Shown one piece after another: positions 1 through 7,871 of a DNA stretch of 64,000 nucleotides (its first letter is position 1; each line of letters starts with the position of its first letter). The DNA comes from Candidatus Thorarchaeota archaeon. Its GTDB lineage: Archaea > Asgardarchaeota > Thorarchaeia > Thorarchaeales > Thorarchaeaceae. The position numbers and the translations under genes were made by a program. The stretch covers positions 124,001 through 188,000 of the forward strand of contig JAIZWL010000001.1 in the NCBI GenBank assembly GCA_021498125.1, written 5' to 3'. Below the pieces are notes generated by a model that saw only the letters and a list, made by a program, of their open reading frames with translations, did no database searches and had not been told where the DNA came from.

Positions 1-554
1 TAGACAAAGATTTGGCCGCTAGACGATTCTTCCCCGCAATTAATACACTGACAAGTTATTCACTCTATCATAGTACACTTGAAGAGTGGCATAAAGAGCA
101 TCTTGGGCCCGACTGGCCTGAATTGGTAAAGGCCGCAATGGCAATTCTACAGAAGGATCAAGAACTTAGAGAGATCGTCCAGTTGGTTGGGCCTGACGCC
201 CTACCCGAATCAGAACGGGCAACCTTGGAGGCAGCACGAATCATCAAGGAAGACTTCCTCACCCAGAGCGCCTTACACGAGATCGATACCTATTGTCCTA
301 TTGGGAAGACATACCGAATGCTTCGAATTATTATCAACTTCGCACGCAAGATGTCTGAAATAGTTGATGTAGGTGCCAGTGTGCGGCGTATCCTTGAATT
401 TAGCGTCTTGGATAATATTGCACGGATGAAGATTGCACCATGGGATAGCTATGACTCGACAATGGATGCCATCGAGGAGAAAATGGAGCATGAGTTTCAA
501 GCTCTCTCAGAAGAACTGGCAGCGGCTGGCGTTGTTTCTCATGCTATGGAATAA
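1..554 (+). CDS. atpA: V-type ATP synthase subunit A, C-terminal part (5' end outside window)
   Basis: Catalytic subunit of the archaeal A/V-type ATPase, which couples ATP synthesis or hydrolysis to ion movement across the membrane. Only the last ~183 residues are present. The reading frame is open to the window edge (codons GAC AAA GAT TTG from position 3), reading DKDLAARRFFPAINTLTSYS, the conserved region just after the nucleotide-binding domain, followed by the helical C-terminal domain (QKDQELREIVQLVG, then YCPIGKTYRMLRIIINF). The apparent TTG at 12 is an internal codon, not a start. Subunit B lies downstream on the same strand but, unusually, two unrelated genes intervene. Family assignment is secure. 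Confidence 0.93.
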   Translation, partial: DKDLAARRFFPAINTLTSYSLYHSTLEEWHKEHLGPDWPELVKAAMAILQKDQELREIVQLVGPDALPESERATLEAARIIKEDFLTQSALHEIDTYCPIGKTYRMLRIIINFARKMSEIVDVGASVRRILEFSVLDNIARMKIAPWDSYDSTMDAIEEKMEHEFQALSEELAAAGVVSHAME

Positions 555-619
555 TTCCTTGAATGTCTGAGTAGGCCTCTGAGTTTATTACAAGCGGCTA
601 TGACTCTCAGTTGATAATT

Positions 620-1180
620 ATGGTGATCTCACAGCTAGATGCCATTCGCTCCGAAATTGCGCAGTGCACCAACTGTCCACTGCACGAGACTCGTCTTCAT
701 ACAGTGCCTGGAGAAGGATCCCCTACTGCTCGCCTGATGATAGTCGGCGAGGCTCCTGGAGCACGTGAAGACGAAACTGGTAGACCTTTTGTTGGCCGAT
801 CCGGGGAGCTCTTGACCACACTTCTCTCAGAAATTGGGATTTCTCGTGATGAGATTTTTATCACTTCAGTCATGAAATGCAGGCCACCGAAAAATCGTAC
901 TCCTCGACAAGGCGAGATTGCATCATGTATCCCCTATCTCTTTCGCCAGATCGAGGCGATTCGTCCTGCGATTGTTATGCTTGTTGGGGGCGTGGCAATC
1001 TCTGCTGTTATTGGTCCGTGGCGGCTCTCTGAGGCGCATGGACGCTTCTATGAGACAGAAGAGCAGAAATTCTTTATGACCTACCATCCAGCAGCGGCAT
1101 TACGTTTTCCAAAGACTGCCGATATCATACGTCAAGACCTTCAGATTATCAAGGCGGAGTTGGAATTGAGTGGTCATTAA
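620..1180 (+). CDS. Type-4 (Fe-S) uracil-DNA glycosylase
   Basis: Removes uracil from DNA, starting base-excision repair of deaminated cytosine. The 186-residue protein has the family-4 features: four cysteines to bind a 4Fe-4S cluster (C16, C19, C87, C103), the uracil-pocket motif GEAPGARED (43-51) and a C-terminal HPAAA motif (about 156-160). I prefer ATG at 620; a TTG at 611 would add only three residues. It lies between the A and B subunits of the V-ATPase, an odd place for a repair gene, probably simple co-transcription. Archaeal homologues usually have this length. Confidence 0.93.
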   Translation: MVISQLDAIRSEIAQCTNCPLHETRLHTVPGEGSPTARLMIVGEAPGAREDETGRPFVGRSGELLTTLLSEIGISRDEIFITSVMKCRPPKNRTPRQGEIASCIPYLFRQIEAIRPAIVMLVGGVAISAVIGPWRLSEAHGRFYETEEQKFFMTYHPAAALRFPKTADIIRQDLQIIKAELELSGH

Positions 1181-1213
1181 ATCCTCCTCTCAATACATAC
1201 CTTATGAATAGAG

Positions 1214-1738
1214 ATGGGGTTATCCGGTAATCAAGTACTACAACTTCTCCTACAACAGGTGACGAATCCTATTAGTGCTGGACCACTTCAAGGGCTTCTT
1301 GATAGTATGGGTGCGGCTCTTCATGTCTTGTACATATTCATTGTTCGCCTGTATTTTATCTTCATTGTACTTGGTTTCATTGTATATGCAACGACTCTTC
1401 ATGACTCGATGGCAAAGGTTCTAGTCAGCTTCGGAATCATTGCGTTTTTTGTTGGTCCCGTATTTGCAAGTCTTGCCACAGGATCTCCTATGGCAGCTGC
1501 CATTTTGGCTGATGGAGATGTCATGCTGATGGACTTGATCGGGATGAACGATGGCGACCTCATGTTCTTGTTACTGGCCTTTGCAGATCTGGTTGGAGCA
1601 ATCTGTATACTTGGTGGTGCGATTATGCGTTTCACTCAGCCCTCATCCGAAATGACTGAACGTGGTACTTCACTTATCGTGCGAGGTATCATTCTTCTAT
1701 GTGTTTGTGTCTTCATGTATACTCAACCATTTCTATAG
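1214..1738 (+). CDS. Four-helix integral membrane protein of unknown function
   Basis: I do not recognise the family. The 174-residue product has four likely membrane segments at about 33-60, 67-88, 115-138 and 153-172, with a short acidic loop (LADGDVMLMDLIGMNDGD, 98-115) between the second and third. There is no cleavable signal peptide. It starts with ATG 33 bases after the uracil-DNA glycosylase and ends about 100 bases before V-ATPase subunit B, so it is probably in the ATPase transcript. A role as an accessory membrane subunit is possible but is only position-based. The hydrophobic pattern does not resemble the canonical proteolipid c subunit. Confidence 0.7.
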   Translation: MGLSGNQVLQLLLQQVTNPISAGPLQGLLDSMGAALHVLYIFIVRLYFIFIVLGFIVYATTLHDSMAKVLVSFGIIAFFVGPVFASLATGSPMAAAILADGDVMLMDLIGMNDGDLMFLLLAFADLVGAICILGGAIMRFTQPSSEMTERGTSLIVRGIILLCVCVFMYTQPFL

Positions 1739-1837
1739 GTCTTCTCTTCGCCAATCATTTTGGCTCATAGGGGAATTCTTAAAACTGAAATGCCCGACCC
1801 ACTCCTGCGGCCGAACCCTGCCGTAGGCGGACTCGAT

Positions 1838-3244
1838 ATGAGCAAGGAAACATCAATCACTTATCGAACAGTTTCCGATGTAAGTGGCCCGCTCCTCGTA
1901 GTGGAAAACACACATAATGTCGCATATAATGAAGTGGTCAGAATCCGTACTCCCTCGGGTAAACTCCTTACAGGCACGGTTCTTGAGACTGGGCGTGGGA
2001 AGGCTGTAATTCAGGTCTTTGAGGGAACTAGTGGTCTTGACACAACTTTTACGGCAGTACGTTTTACTGGTGAGACCCTGAAGCTTCCAGTATCTACCGA
2101 AATTCTTGGAAGAGTTCTTGATGGCTCTGGTGATCCGCTGGATGATGGTCCTCCTCTTACTGCTGAGGACCACTGGGATATCTATGGTTCTCCTATTAAT
2201 CCCTACGCGCGACAATATCCGCGCCAACCCATTCAAACAGGTCTCTCAGTGATTGATGGTCTAAACACTTTGGTACGAGGCCAAAAGCTACCAATCTTTT
2301 CTGGTTCTGGTCTGCCTCATAATAGAATTGCAGCACAGATTGTTCGTCAGGCCAAGATCCCCGGAGAAGAGTCCGACTTTGCAATAGTCTTTGCGGCTAT
2401 GGGCATCACGGCAACAGAGGCTCAGTATTTCATCAAATCATTTGAAGAAACAGGTGCGCTGGAACATACCGCTCTATTTCTAAATCTGGCTGATGATCCT
2501 GCTATTGAGCGTATCATCACACCTCGTGCAGCACTAACAGCTGCTGAATACCTTGCCTATGAGTCCGATATGCACGTACTTGTTCTTCTGTCCGACATGA
2601 CCAACTATGCTGAAGCTCTGCGTGAGATCAGTGCGGCCAGGTCCGAGGTTCCCGGTCGTCGTGGTTATCCCGGTTATCTCTATACCGATCTAAGTATGAT
2701 ATATGAACGAGCAGGACGAATACATGGACGTAAGGGTACTATCACTCAGATGCCAATTCTCTCCATGCCTCAAGATGACATGACTCATCCAATTCCCGAT
2801 CTATCAGGATACATTACTGAGGGGCAGATTATCCTCAGTCGTAGTCTGCATCGCGCGGGTATTTACCCCCCCATCGATCCCGGTCCTTCCCTCAGCCGGT
2901 TGATGAAGGAAGGTATTGGTAAGGATATGACTCGATTCGATCACAAAGAAGTCCAGGCCCAGCTGTACTATGCCTATTCTGAGGGGCGCGACCTGCGAGA
3001 TCTTGTTGCAGTGGTTGGTTCAGAGGCTCTCACAGAACGCGATCAAAAATATCTCAACTTTGCTAACCGCTTTGAACATAAATTCATTAATCAAGGTGAG
3101 CATGAGGATAGGTCCTTCGAGGAGACCCTTGACCTTGGTTGGGCACTACTAAGCGAGTTTCCCGAACGAGAACTCAAACGGTGTGATCCATCTACAATCT
3201 CTTGGGCTCGGGATCAGGGAGTATACAGATACACTTCTCCCTGA
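1838..3244 (+). CDS. atpB: V-type ATP synthase subunit B
   Basis: Non-catalytic regulatory subunit of the A/V-ATPase headpiece. The 468-residue protein starts [20 protein letters not shown], matching the N-terminal beta-barrel of archaeal B subunits, and has the family motif [15 protein letters not shown] in place of a true P-loop, [17 protein letters not shown] and the C-terminal [12 protein letters not shown]. The frame is open upstream to a TTG at 1760 and an ATG at 1790, but those 26 extra residues do not look like the family, so ATG 1838 is preferred. No subunit D gene follows, although B-D order is common in archaeal ATPase operons; the next gene is on the other strand. Confidence 0.95.
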   Translation: MSKETSITYRTVSDVSGPLLVVENTHNVAYNEVVRIRTPSGKLLTGTVLETGRGKAVIQVFEGTSGLDTTFTAVRFTGETLKLPVSTEILGRVLDGSGDPLDDGPPLTAEDHWDIYGSPINPYARQYPRQPIQTGLSVIDGLNTLVRGQKLPIFSGSGLPHNRIAAQIVRQAKIPGEESDFAIVFAAMGITATEAQYFIKSFEETGALEHTALFLNLADDPAIERIITPRAALTAAEYLAYESDMHVLVLLSDMTNYAEALREISAARSEVPGRRGYPGYLYTDLSMIYERAGRIHGRKGTITQMPILSMPQDDMTHPIPDLSGYITEGQIILSRSLHRAGIYPPIDPGPSLSRLMKEGIGKDMTRFDHKEVQAQLYYAYSEGRDLRDLVAVVGSEALTERDQKYLNFANRFEHKFINQGEHEDRSFEETLDLGWALLSEFPERELKRCDPSTISWARDQGVYRYTSP

Positions 3245-3332
3245 ACTCTACAGAGTGGCATAAGCAATTCACTATGAAGTTTCTTGGAACCTCTAATGAT
3301 GTGACTGGCGGCTATTCATTGTATATTCGTAA

Positions 3333-3671
3333 TCATTCTCCAATGCCGTGATGAAGATAGTAGTCACGTTCCTTTTTGGCGCCGAAGCTTCTAAGGCCTT
3401 CTGATTTGAGTTGTCTCTTGATAGACGATGCTTGGGACTTGGTAAGCTCCCCTCGTTTAAGCAAGTACTCAATAATCTCAACAGCCTGAGAAACAGTATC
3501 ACAACGGCGTATGTAGTCGACCACATCTGGTAGGTATGTTTCTTTCTCTCCAGGAGACCTTGACTCGTTCATTTCTTGACGAACTCCGGCAATTCTATAC
3601 GTCTTTGTTTCGCCAGTCGCCATCTCATCACTGAGTGCGGGAAATGCTTTCTCGAAGTCCTTTCTTTCCAT
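3333..3671 (-). CDS. DUF2095-like conserved archaeal protein
   Basis: A small 112-residue soluble protein of unknown function. The pattern MERKDFEKAFPALSDEM at the N-terminus, the central DVVDYIRRCDTVSQAVEIIEYLLKRGEL helices and the C-terminal LKSEGLRSFGAKKERDYYLHH resemble the archaeal family I know as DUF2095; this is from memory of the pattern. I chose ATG 3671; the frame continues ten codons upstream without family-like sequence. It is convergent with atpB and lies downstream of the radical SAM gene on the same strand, about 100 bases away. Confidence 0.65.
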   Translation of the reverse strand: MERKDFEKAFPALSDEMATGETKTYRIAGVRQEMNESRSPGEKETYLPDVVDYIRRCDTVSQAVEIIEYLLKRGELTKSQASSIKRQLKSEGLRSFGAKKERDYYLHHGIGE

Positions 3672-3775
3672 GAGGACCACCGGCTGACCGCGTACTCTCA
3701 ATAGTCACGGGTCGTTCTTACTAGTTTCTTCCAAATTATGCCTTATAATATATCTCCTGTTGGCCACTCAAGTCC

Positions 3776-5296
3776 TTATCTTATAAATGACCAAGGTAGT
3801 GTGTCTTGAAGTCTCTCCCCATTGTTGGCCAGATTGAAGAATTCAATCCCTGTTTCCTTTTCTCCACGCCTCCACCCACCAAGCCCTCCATATTGTGCGG
3901 CTTTCCATATGACCTTTGAGAGAGATCGGTCGCCCAATGATAATGCGGCCTGTATTCTTGCAAATCTTGGGTCTAATGACTCTATCGTGGAGTGAGGGAT
4001 GTTACGCAAGTCCTTTTCGACGATCCTTAGCCTCCGCCGAATCTCTGAAATGGGCAGTTGTGGTTCTCGCTCGAATCTTGTATGCGCCTTTGGAATAAAT
4101 GGGTTGGCGCTTACGGTGACTTTGAGTCCTGATATGTCAGAGATACGTCGGACCATTGTCCCAATACTCTTTACATCCTCTTCCGTTTCACCGGGTAGTC
4201 CCACGATGAAGTATAATTTGATTGCTCGCATACCTGCCTCAGTTGCCATTGCTGCGGCTCTCTCAATATGCTCATCACTAAGGCCCTTCCCGAGAGATCG
4301 CCTCAGCTCTTCTGATCCGGTCTCGGGGGCAAATGTCAGTGTACGTTGCCCCACCTTTGCTAATAGCTTCAAGGTGTTCTTGGTGATTCTATCTGCCCTC
4401 AGAGATGGTACAGAAAACTCTAGTTCTTTTTTTTCCATCCATGCCATGAGGTCTTCTAACTCATCCATGTCTCCTACTGAGGATCCAATGAGTGCGACCT
4501 TTCGTACTGGTGTCTTCTGGATTCCTTCGATAATGATATTCTTCACGCTTTCCAGCGATCTTGTTCTTCCAGGACGTGAGATATGTCCAATCAGACAAAA
4601 TTTGCATGAGTGTTTACAGCCTCGTGTGACCTCAACTAATAACGCCTTTCCAAAAACTGGCTCGCGTCTATCCCCATCTGGGACTATGGGCACCACTTGT
4701 TGTGTGGGATGGAATAGATCATCAATGTCCCTAATTATGCTTCTCTTAATGATTCCCTGCTCTATTGTTGGTACATAAACAGAGGGTATTGTGGCTAACC
4801 GCGAAATTGTCTCTCTGCGAGTATTAGAGCTTTTTGCAGCCTCAATGATTCCATGAATTACAAAGTCCCCCTCTCCAATTGCAAATGCGTCAACAAAGTC
4901 CCTATAGGGTTCCGGATTTCCGCTTATTGCGGGTCCTCCTACGATCACTATCGGGTCTTTTTCAGTTCGAGCTGTATTCCAGATTGGAATCTCTCCCATC
5001 TCTAACATCTGGACAAGATGCAAAATGTCGTTCTCGTAAGTAAGTGTGAACCCAATAATGTGGTTTGATCGAAGTGGGCGACCGGACTCGACTGAATGGA
5101 CGGGCGATCTTGTGTCATACCTAAAGTATCTCTCACATGACGTATCCGATCTCAAATTCAGTGCTGAATAAAAAAGGTGCGTTGCAAGACCCGTCATCCC
5201 CGCTCGATATGTTGAAGGATAACACATTCCGAAGAGTACATCGACGTTCCTAGAGTCCTTGAGGTACGCATTGTGTTCTTGAAATTCTTCTTGCAA
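3776..5296 (-). CDS. Radical SAM protein, B12-binding-like type
   Basis: Putative radical S-adenosylmethionine enzyme; substrate unknown. The cluster motif CKHSCKFC (C227, C231, C234) would hold the 4Fe-4S cluster. The N-terminal ~200 residues have the arrangement of a degenerate cobalamin-binding domain (VDVLFGMCYPSTYRAGM, IVIVGGPAISGNPEP), and the core carries APETGSEELRRSLGKG and YFIVGLPGETEEDV, typical of the TIM-barrel. Start is TTG 5296, supported by GAGGG nine bases upstream. The 506-residue length fits archaeal members. It is preceded on the same strand by the nucleotidylyltransferase gene with 15 bases between them, so they are likely co-transcribed. Confidence 0.85.
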   Translation of the reverse strand: MQEEFQEHNAYLKDSRNVDVLFGMCYPSTYRAGMTGLATHLFYSALNLRSDTSCERYFRYDTRSPVHSVESGRPLRSNHIIGFTLTYENDILHLVQMLEMGEIPIWNTARTEKDPIVIVGGPAISGNPEPYRDFVDAFAIGEGDFVIHGIIEAAKSSNTRRETISRLATIPSVYVPTIEQGIIKRSIIRDIDDLFHPTQQVVPIVPDGDRREPVFGKALLVEVTRGCKHSCKFCLIGHISRPGRTRSLESVKNIIIEGIQKTPVRKVALIGSSVGDMDELEDLMAWMEKKELEFSVPSLRADRITKNTLKLLAKVGQRTLTFAPETGSEELRRSLGKGLSDEHIERAAAMATEAGMRAIKLYFIVGLPGETEEDVKSIGTMVRRISDISGLKVTVSANPFIPKAHTRFEREPQLPISEIRRRLRIVEKDLRNIPHSTIESLDPRFARIQAALSLGDRSLSKVIWKAAQYGGLGGWRRGEKETGIEFFNLANNGERLQDTLPWSFIR

Positions 5297-5311
5297 GAAA
5301 TCTGTCCCTCT

Positions 5312-6589
5312 TTATGACTTCAGACTGATACTCTGTTTTGGTTGTTCGGCTATGACCAGTGTATGGGCTGGGATATCCCTATCAACGATCACGCCGATTC
5401 CTGTTCTGGCTCCCTGATGAATGACCACACCGGGACCTATTGACGTACCAATTCCCGTCTTGACATCATCCCCGATTATTGCCCCCATCTTTCGTCTACC
5501 GGAATCCATACGTTTCCCCTTGACTGTTACCTTTACTGACTTGTTATCATGACGTAGATTGGCTGTGATCGTCCCCGCCCCGAAATTGGAGTGTCTACCA
5601 ATTATACTATCTCCGACATACGAGAGATGGCCCACATTTGTTCCCTGCATAATGATTGAATTTTTGATCTCTACAGCATTACCGACCTTGACCTTGCGTT
5701 CGAGATATGTATATGGTCTAATGAAGCAGTTTGGTCCCACCACACACTCGGGACCAATGAATGCAGGTCCCATAATATATGCCCCACTTCTAATGATTGC
5801 ACTTGGATCGACAATAACGTTCCCTTTGATAGTCGCTCCTTCTTCGACTGTCCCCTCTATCCGGCGTACTGCATCTTTTAGAATCTGTTCGTTTGCAGTC
5901 AGTAGATCCCACGGTCGTCCTACATCAATCCACCAAGTCTGTATCTTGTATACATTGACCTGCCCTTGGTTGATGAGCATCTTAATGGAGTCGGTGATCT
6001 CATACTCCCCACGAGATGAAAGCCCCGTCTTTGCAATGGCCTCCCAGAGTTTTGGTCCAGCAATGTATATTCCCGCATTAACTAGATTACTTGGGATGCT
6101 CTCCTTTGGCGGTTTCTCAACGAGGTCAGTGGCCTTGCTTTTTTGATCTGCCACAACAACCCCGTATGAAGTTGGGTCCTCTTTGTATATTACCGCCATA
6201 GTCATGTGTAATCCGCTCTTGGAGTGACAGGCGATGAGATTCGTGAATTCGCCAGCACCCATCATTACATCCCCATTCATTAGAAGAATTTCATCATTCC
6301 CTGCAAATTCCTTTGCAAGAGCAGCAGCATGAGCGGTCCCCTTACGTTCTGTCTGCGTAATGTACTCTATTTTCATGGGGGTCCAGTCATGCTCGTTAAT
6401 TCCCCTTCTAAGATCCTCCTCTCTGTATCCTGTGATGATCAGAGTTTCTTCGATACCTGCTTCACGTAGCGCTCGGAGGGTATGAAAGATTAGTGGTTGA
6501 CCTGCCACCGGGAGGAGGTGTTTTGGCATGTTTGCTGACAATGGTGCCATTCTTGTAGAATAGCCAGCAGCGAGTATTGCGGCCTTCAT
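5312..6589 (-). CDS. Bifunctional sugar-1-phosphate nucleotidylyltransferase / acyltransferase (GlmU-like)
   Basis: Likely makes a nucleotide-activated sugar such as UDP-GlcNAc. The N-terminal ~230 residues are a nucleotidyltransferase domain (MKAAILAAGYSTRM then MPKHLLPVAGQPLIFHTL; NGDVMMGAGEF; VEKPPKE; INVGRPWD-like WWIDVGRPWD). The C-terminal ~190 residues form left-handed beta-helix hexapeptide repeats (EGATIKGNVIVDPSAIIRSG onward), as in archaeal GlmU-type enzymes with acetyltransferase activity. Start is ATG 6589, fixed by AGGAG five bases upstream; six more codons upstream are open but lie before that site. In this genome the product could feed the lipid-linked glycan pathway started by the transferase at 27360. 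Exact sugar is unproven. Confidence 0.88.
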   Translation of the reverse strand: MKAAILAAGYSTRMAPLSANMPKHLLPVAGQPLIFHTLRALREAGIEETLIITGYREEDLRRGINEHDWTPMKIEYITQTERKGTAHAAALAKEFAGNDEILLMNGDVMMGAGEFTNLIACHSKSGLHMTMAVIYKEDPTSYGVVVADQKSKATDLVEKPPKESIPSNLVNAGIYIAGPKLWEAIAKTGLSSRGEYEITDSIKMLINQGQVNVYKIQTWWIDVGRPWDLLTANEQILKDAVRRIEGTVEEGATIKGNVIVDPSAIIRSGAYIMGPAFIGPECVVGPNCFIRPYTYLERKVKVGNAVEIKNSIIMQGTNVGHLSYVGDSIIGRHSNFGAGTITANLRHDNKSVKVTVKGKRMDSGRRKMGAIIGDDVKTGIGTSIGPGVVIHQGARTGIGVIVDRDIPAHTLVIAEQPKQSISLKS

Positions 6590-6678
6590 TTTTGCTCCTG
6601 ATTTCATCTGACGCCGTGAATATAGATTTGATGGCGTTCAGGGCTCTTGGCAAGCGCGCCAAACACCACGGGCTAATA

Positions 6679-6701
6679 TATCGCGGTGGCAGACCGCGAT
6701 A
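6679..6701. promoter_or_regulatory. Perfect 8-bp-arm palindrome (candidate operator)
   Basis: TATCGCGG and CCGCGATA form perfect inverted arms around a 7-base spacer, and a further half-site-like TGCGATA lies at 6715-6721. It sits in the 231-base divergent gap between the GlmU-like gene (minus) and a small winged-helix gene (plus). A binding site for one of the two adjacent winged-helix regulators, i.e. autoregulation, is a reasonable guess. A hairpin in RNA is the alternative, but the spacer and location favour a DNA operator. Confidence 0.5.
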
Positions 6702-6820
6702 CAATTATCAAGCCTGCGATACATTAATATACTACTTGGGTATTATAGTGACTTGTGTCGTAACATTGATGCATACTTAATCAATCTATGACCTAATTAG
6801 ATAATGGAGATTCGATAAAA

Positions 6821-7066
6821 ATGATGACCGATGCAGAACTTAAGGAAGAACTTAAGGACATGAAACTAACCAAGAGTCAGATGATTGTACTTGATATTCT
6901 GCGAAGTAGTGGAAAAGACGGTGTCACCCCCAAACAACTCTTGGATAAGGTGTCATTTGCTCCACGGACTGTTAGATACGCACTTAGAAAACTGTTGAAA
7001 AAGAAACTGATCAAACGAGTACCCTGTCTTCAGGATATGCGGCAGTACATTTACATCCCTGCATGA
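6821..7066 (+). CDS. Small winged-helix DNA-binding protein
   Basis: An 81-residue protein that is almost entirely one winged helix-turn-helix: LTKSQMIVLDILRSSG, VTPKQLLDKVSFAPRTVRYALRKLLKKKLIKRV, then a short wing ending at the C-terminus. This arrangement fits a MarR/ArsR-like archaeal regulator. GGAG lies about 12 bases before the ATG. The gene ends 9 bases before the next regulator gene, so they form a two-gene unit, with the palindrome at 6679 upstream as a possible self-operator. Targets are unknown. Confidence 0.8.
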   Translation: MMTDAELKEELKDMKLTKSQMIVLDILRSSGKDGVTPKQLLDKVSFAPRTVRYALRKLLKKKLIKRVPCLQDMRQYIYIPA

Positions 7067-7075
7067 GGAAGGCAA

Positions 7076-7867
7076 ATGGAAACCGTTGAACGACGCCACC
7101 GTCACTCTTCCCACTCAGAAACTGACAAAACATCTGATGTGCTACACCTTCATGGGAAGATAACTGATGGCGCGTCCTGCATGACGGGTGATAGTGGGAT
7201 GGACTCTCTCAAGATCTTAACAGGCGAGGAAGCAATCTCTGCATTCAAGGCATTAGCCGATGAAAACAGACGACGTATCCTTCATGCTCTAAAGGCAAGA
7301 CGCATGTCTACATCTGAGATAGTAGAGTTTCTCTCACGTAAGGATCCTGATAAGGAGATCAAACCGCAGACCGTACGCTATCATCTCAAGGAACTTGAGC
7401 GTGCTGGTCTTATCAGACAGGACGGTTACGAGCCTGCTGGTAATGGTGATACACACATAATGCAGAAGCTGTGGCGCGCAACGGCTGAGAGTATCTTTAT
7501 TGCAACCGAACATCTTACAGGCATTCCTGAACGAAGAGCAGCGGATATTGCAATGGCCTACAATATTGTTTCAGTCATGAAGCAGCTTGGCTTTGCGATT
7601 CCAGAAGAACCTCGGCTCAAAGAGCTGACCGAACAATATGTTGAATGGGACAAGCTCTGGCGAAAGGGTCGGCGTCATGCTGAAAGCACTCTGCGCAGTG
7701 TTCCAATCCTTGATCCAGAGGTGTATATCGCCCTCAGGCGCCTTCTGAGTGTGATACATTTACACAATGAAGACTATGAACGCTATTGGGCTATTAGTAG
7801 AAGGGTTACAGACCAGATTCGAGAGGCGTACCGAAAGGGGGCCGGGAAGAATCCAGAGGTTTATTGA
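7076..7867 (+). CDS. ArsR-like winged-helix transcriptional regulator
   Basis: A 263-residue transcription factor. An unusual ~45-residue polar leader (RRHRHSSHSE) is followed by an ArsR/HTH_20-type winged helix (ISAFKALADENRRRILHALKARRMSTSEIVEFL; IKPQTVRYHLKELERAGLIRQDGY) and a long helical C-terminal region, perhaps for dimerisation or ligand sensing. GGAAGG precedes ATG 7076; an internal ATG at 7199 would remove the polar leader and cannot be excluded. It is convergent with Hef, leaving only four bases between stops. Confidence 0.82.
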   Translation: METVERRHRHSSHSETDKTSDVLHLHGKITDGASCMTGDSGMDSLKILTGEEAISAFKALADENRRRILHALKARRMSTSEIVEFLSRKDPDKEIKPQTVRYHLKELERAGLIRQDGYEPAGNGDTHIMQKLWRATAESIFIATEHLTGIPERRAADIAMAYNIVSVMKQLGFAIPEEPRLKELTEQYVEWDKLWRKGRRHAESTLRSVPILDPEVYIALRRLLSVIHLHNEDYERYWAISRRVTDQIREAYRKGAGKNPEVY

Positions 7868-7871
7868 CCTA

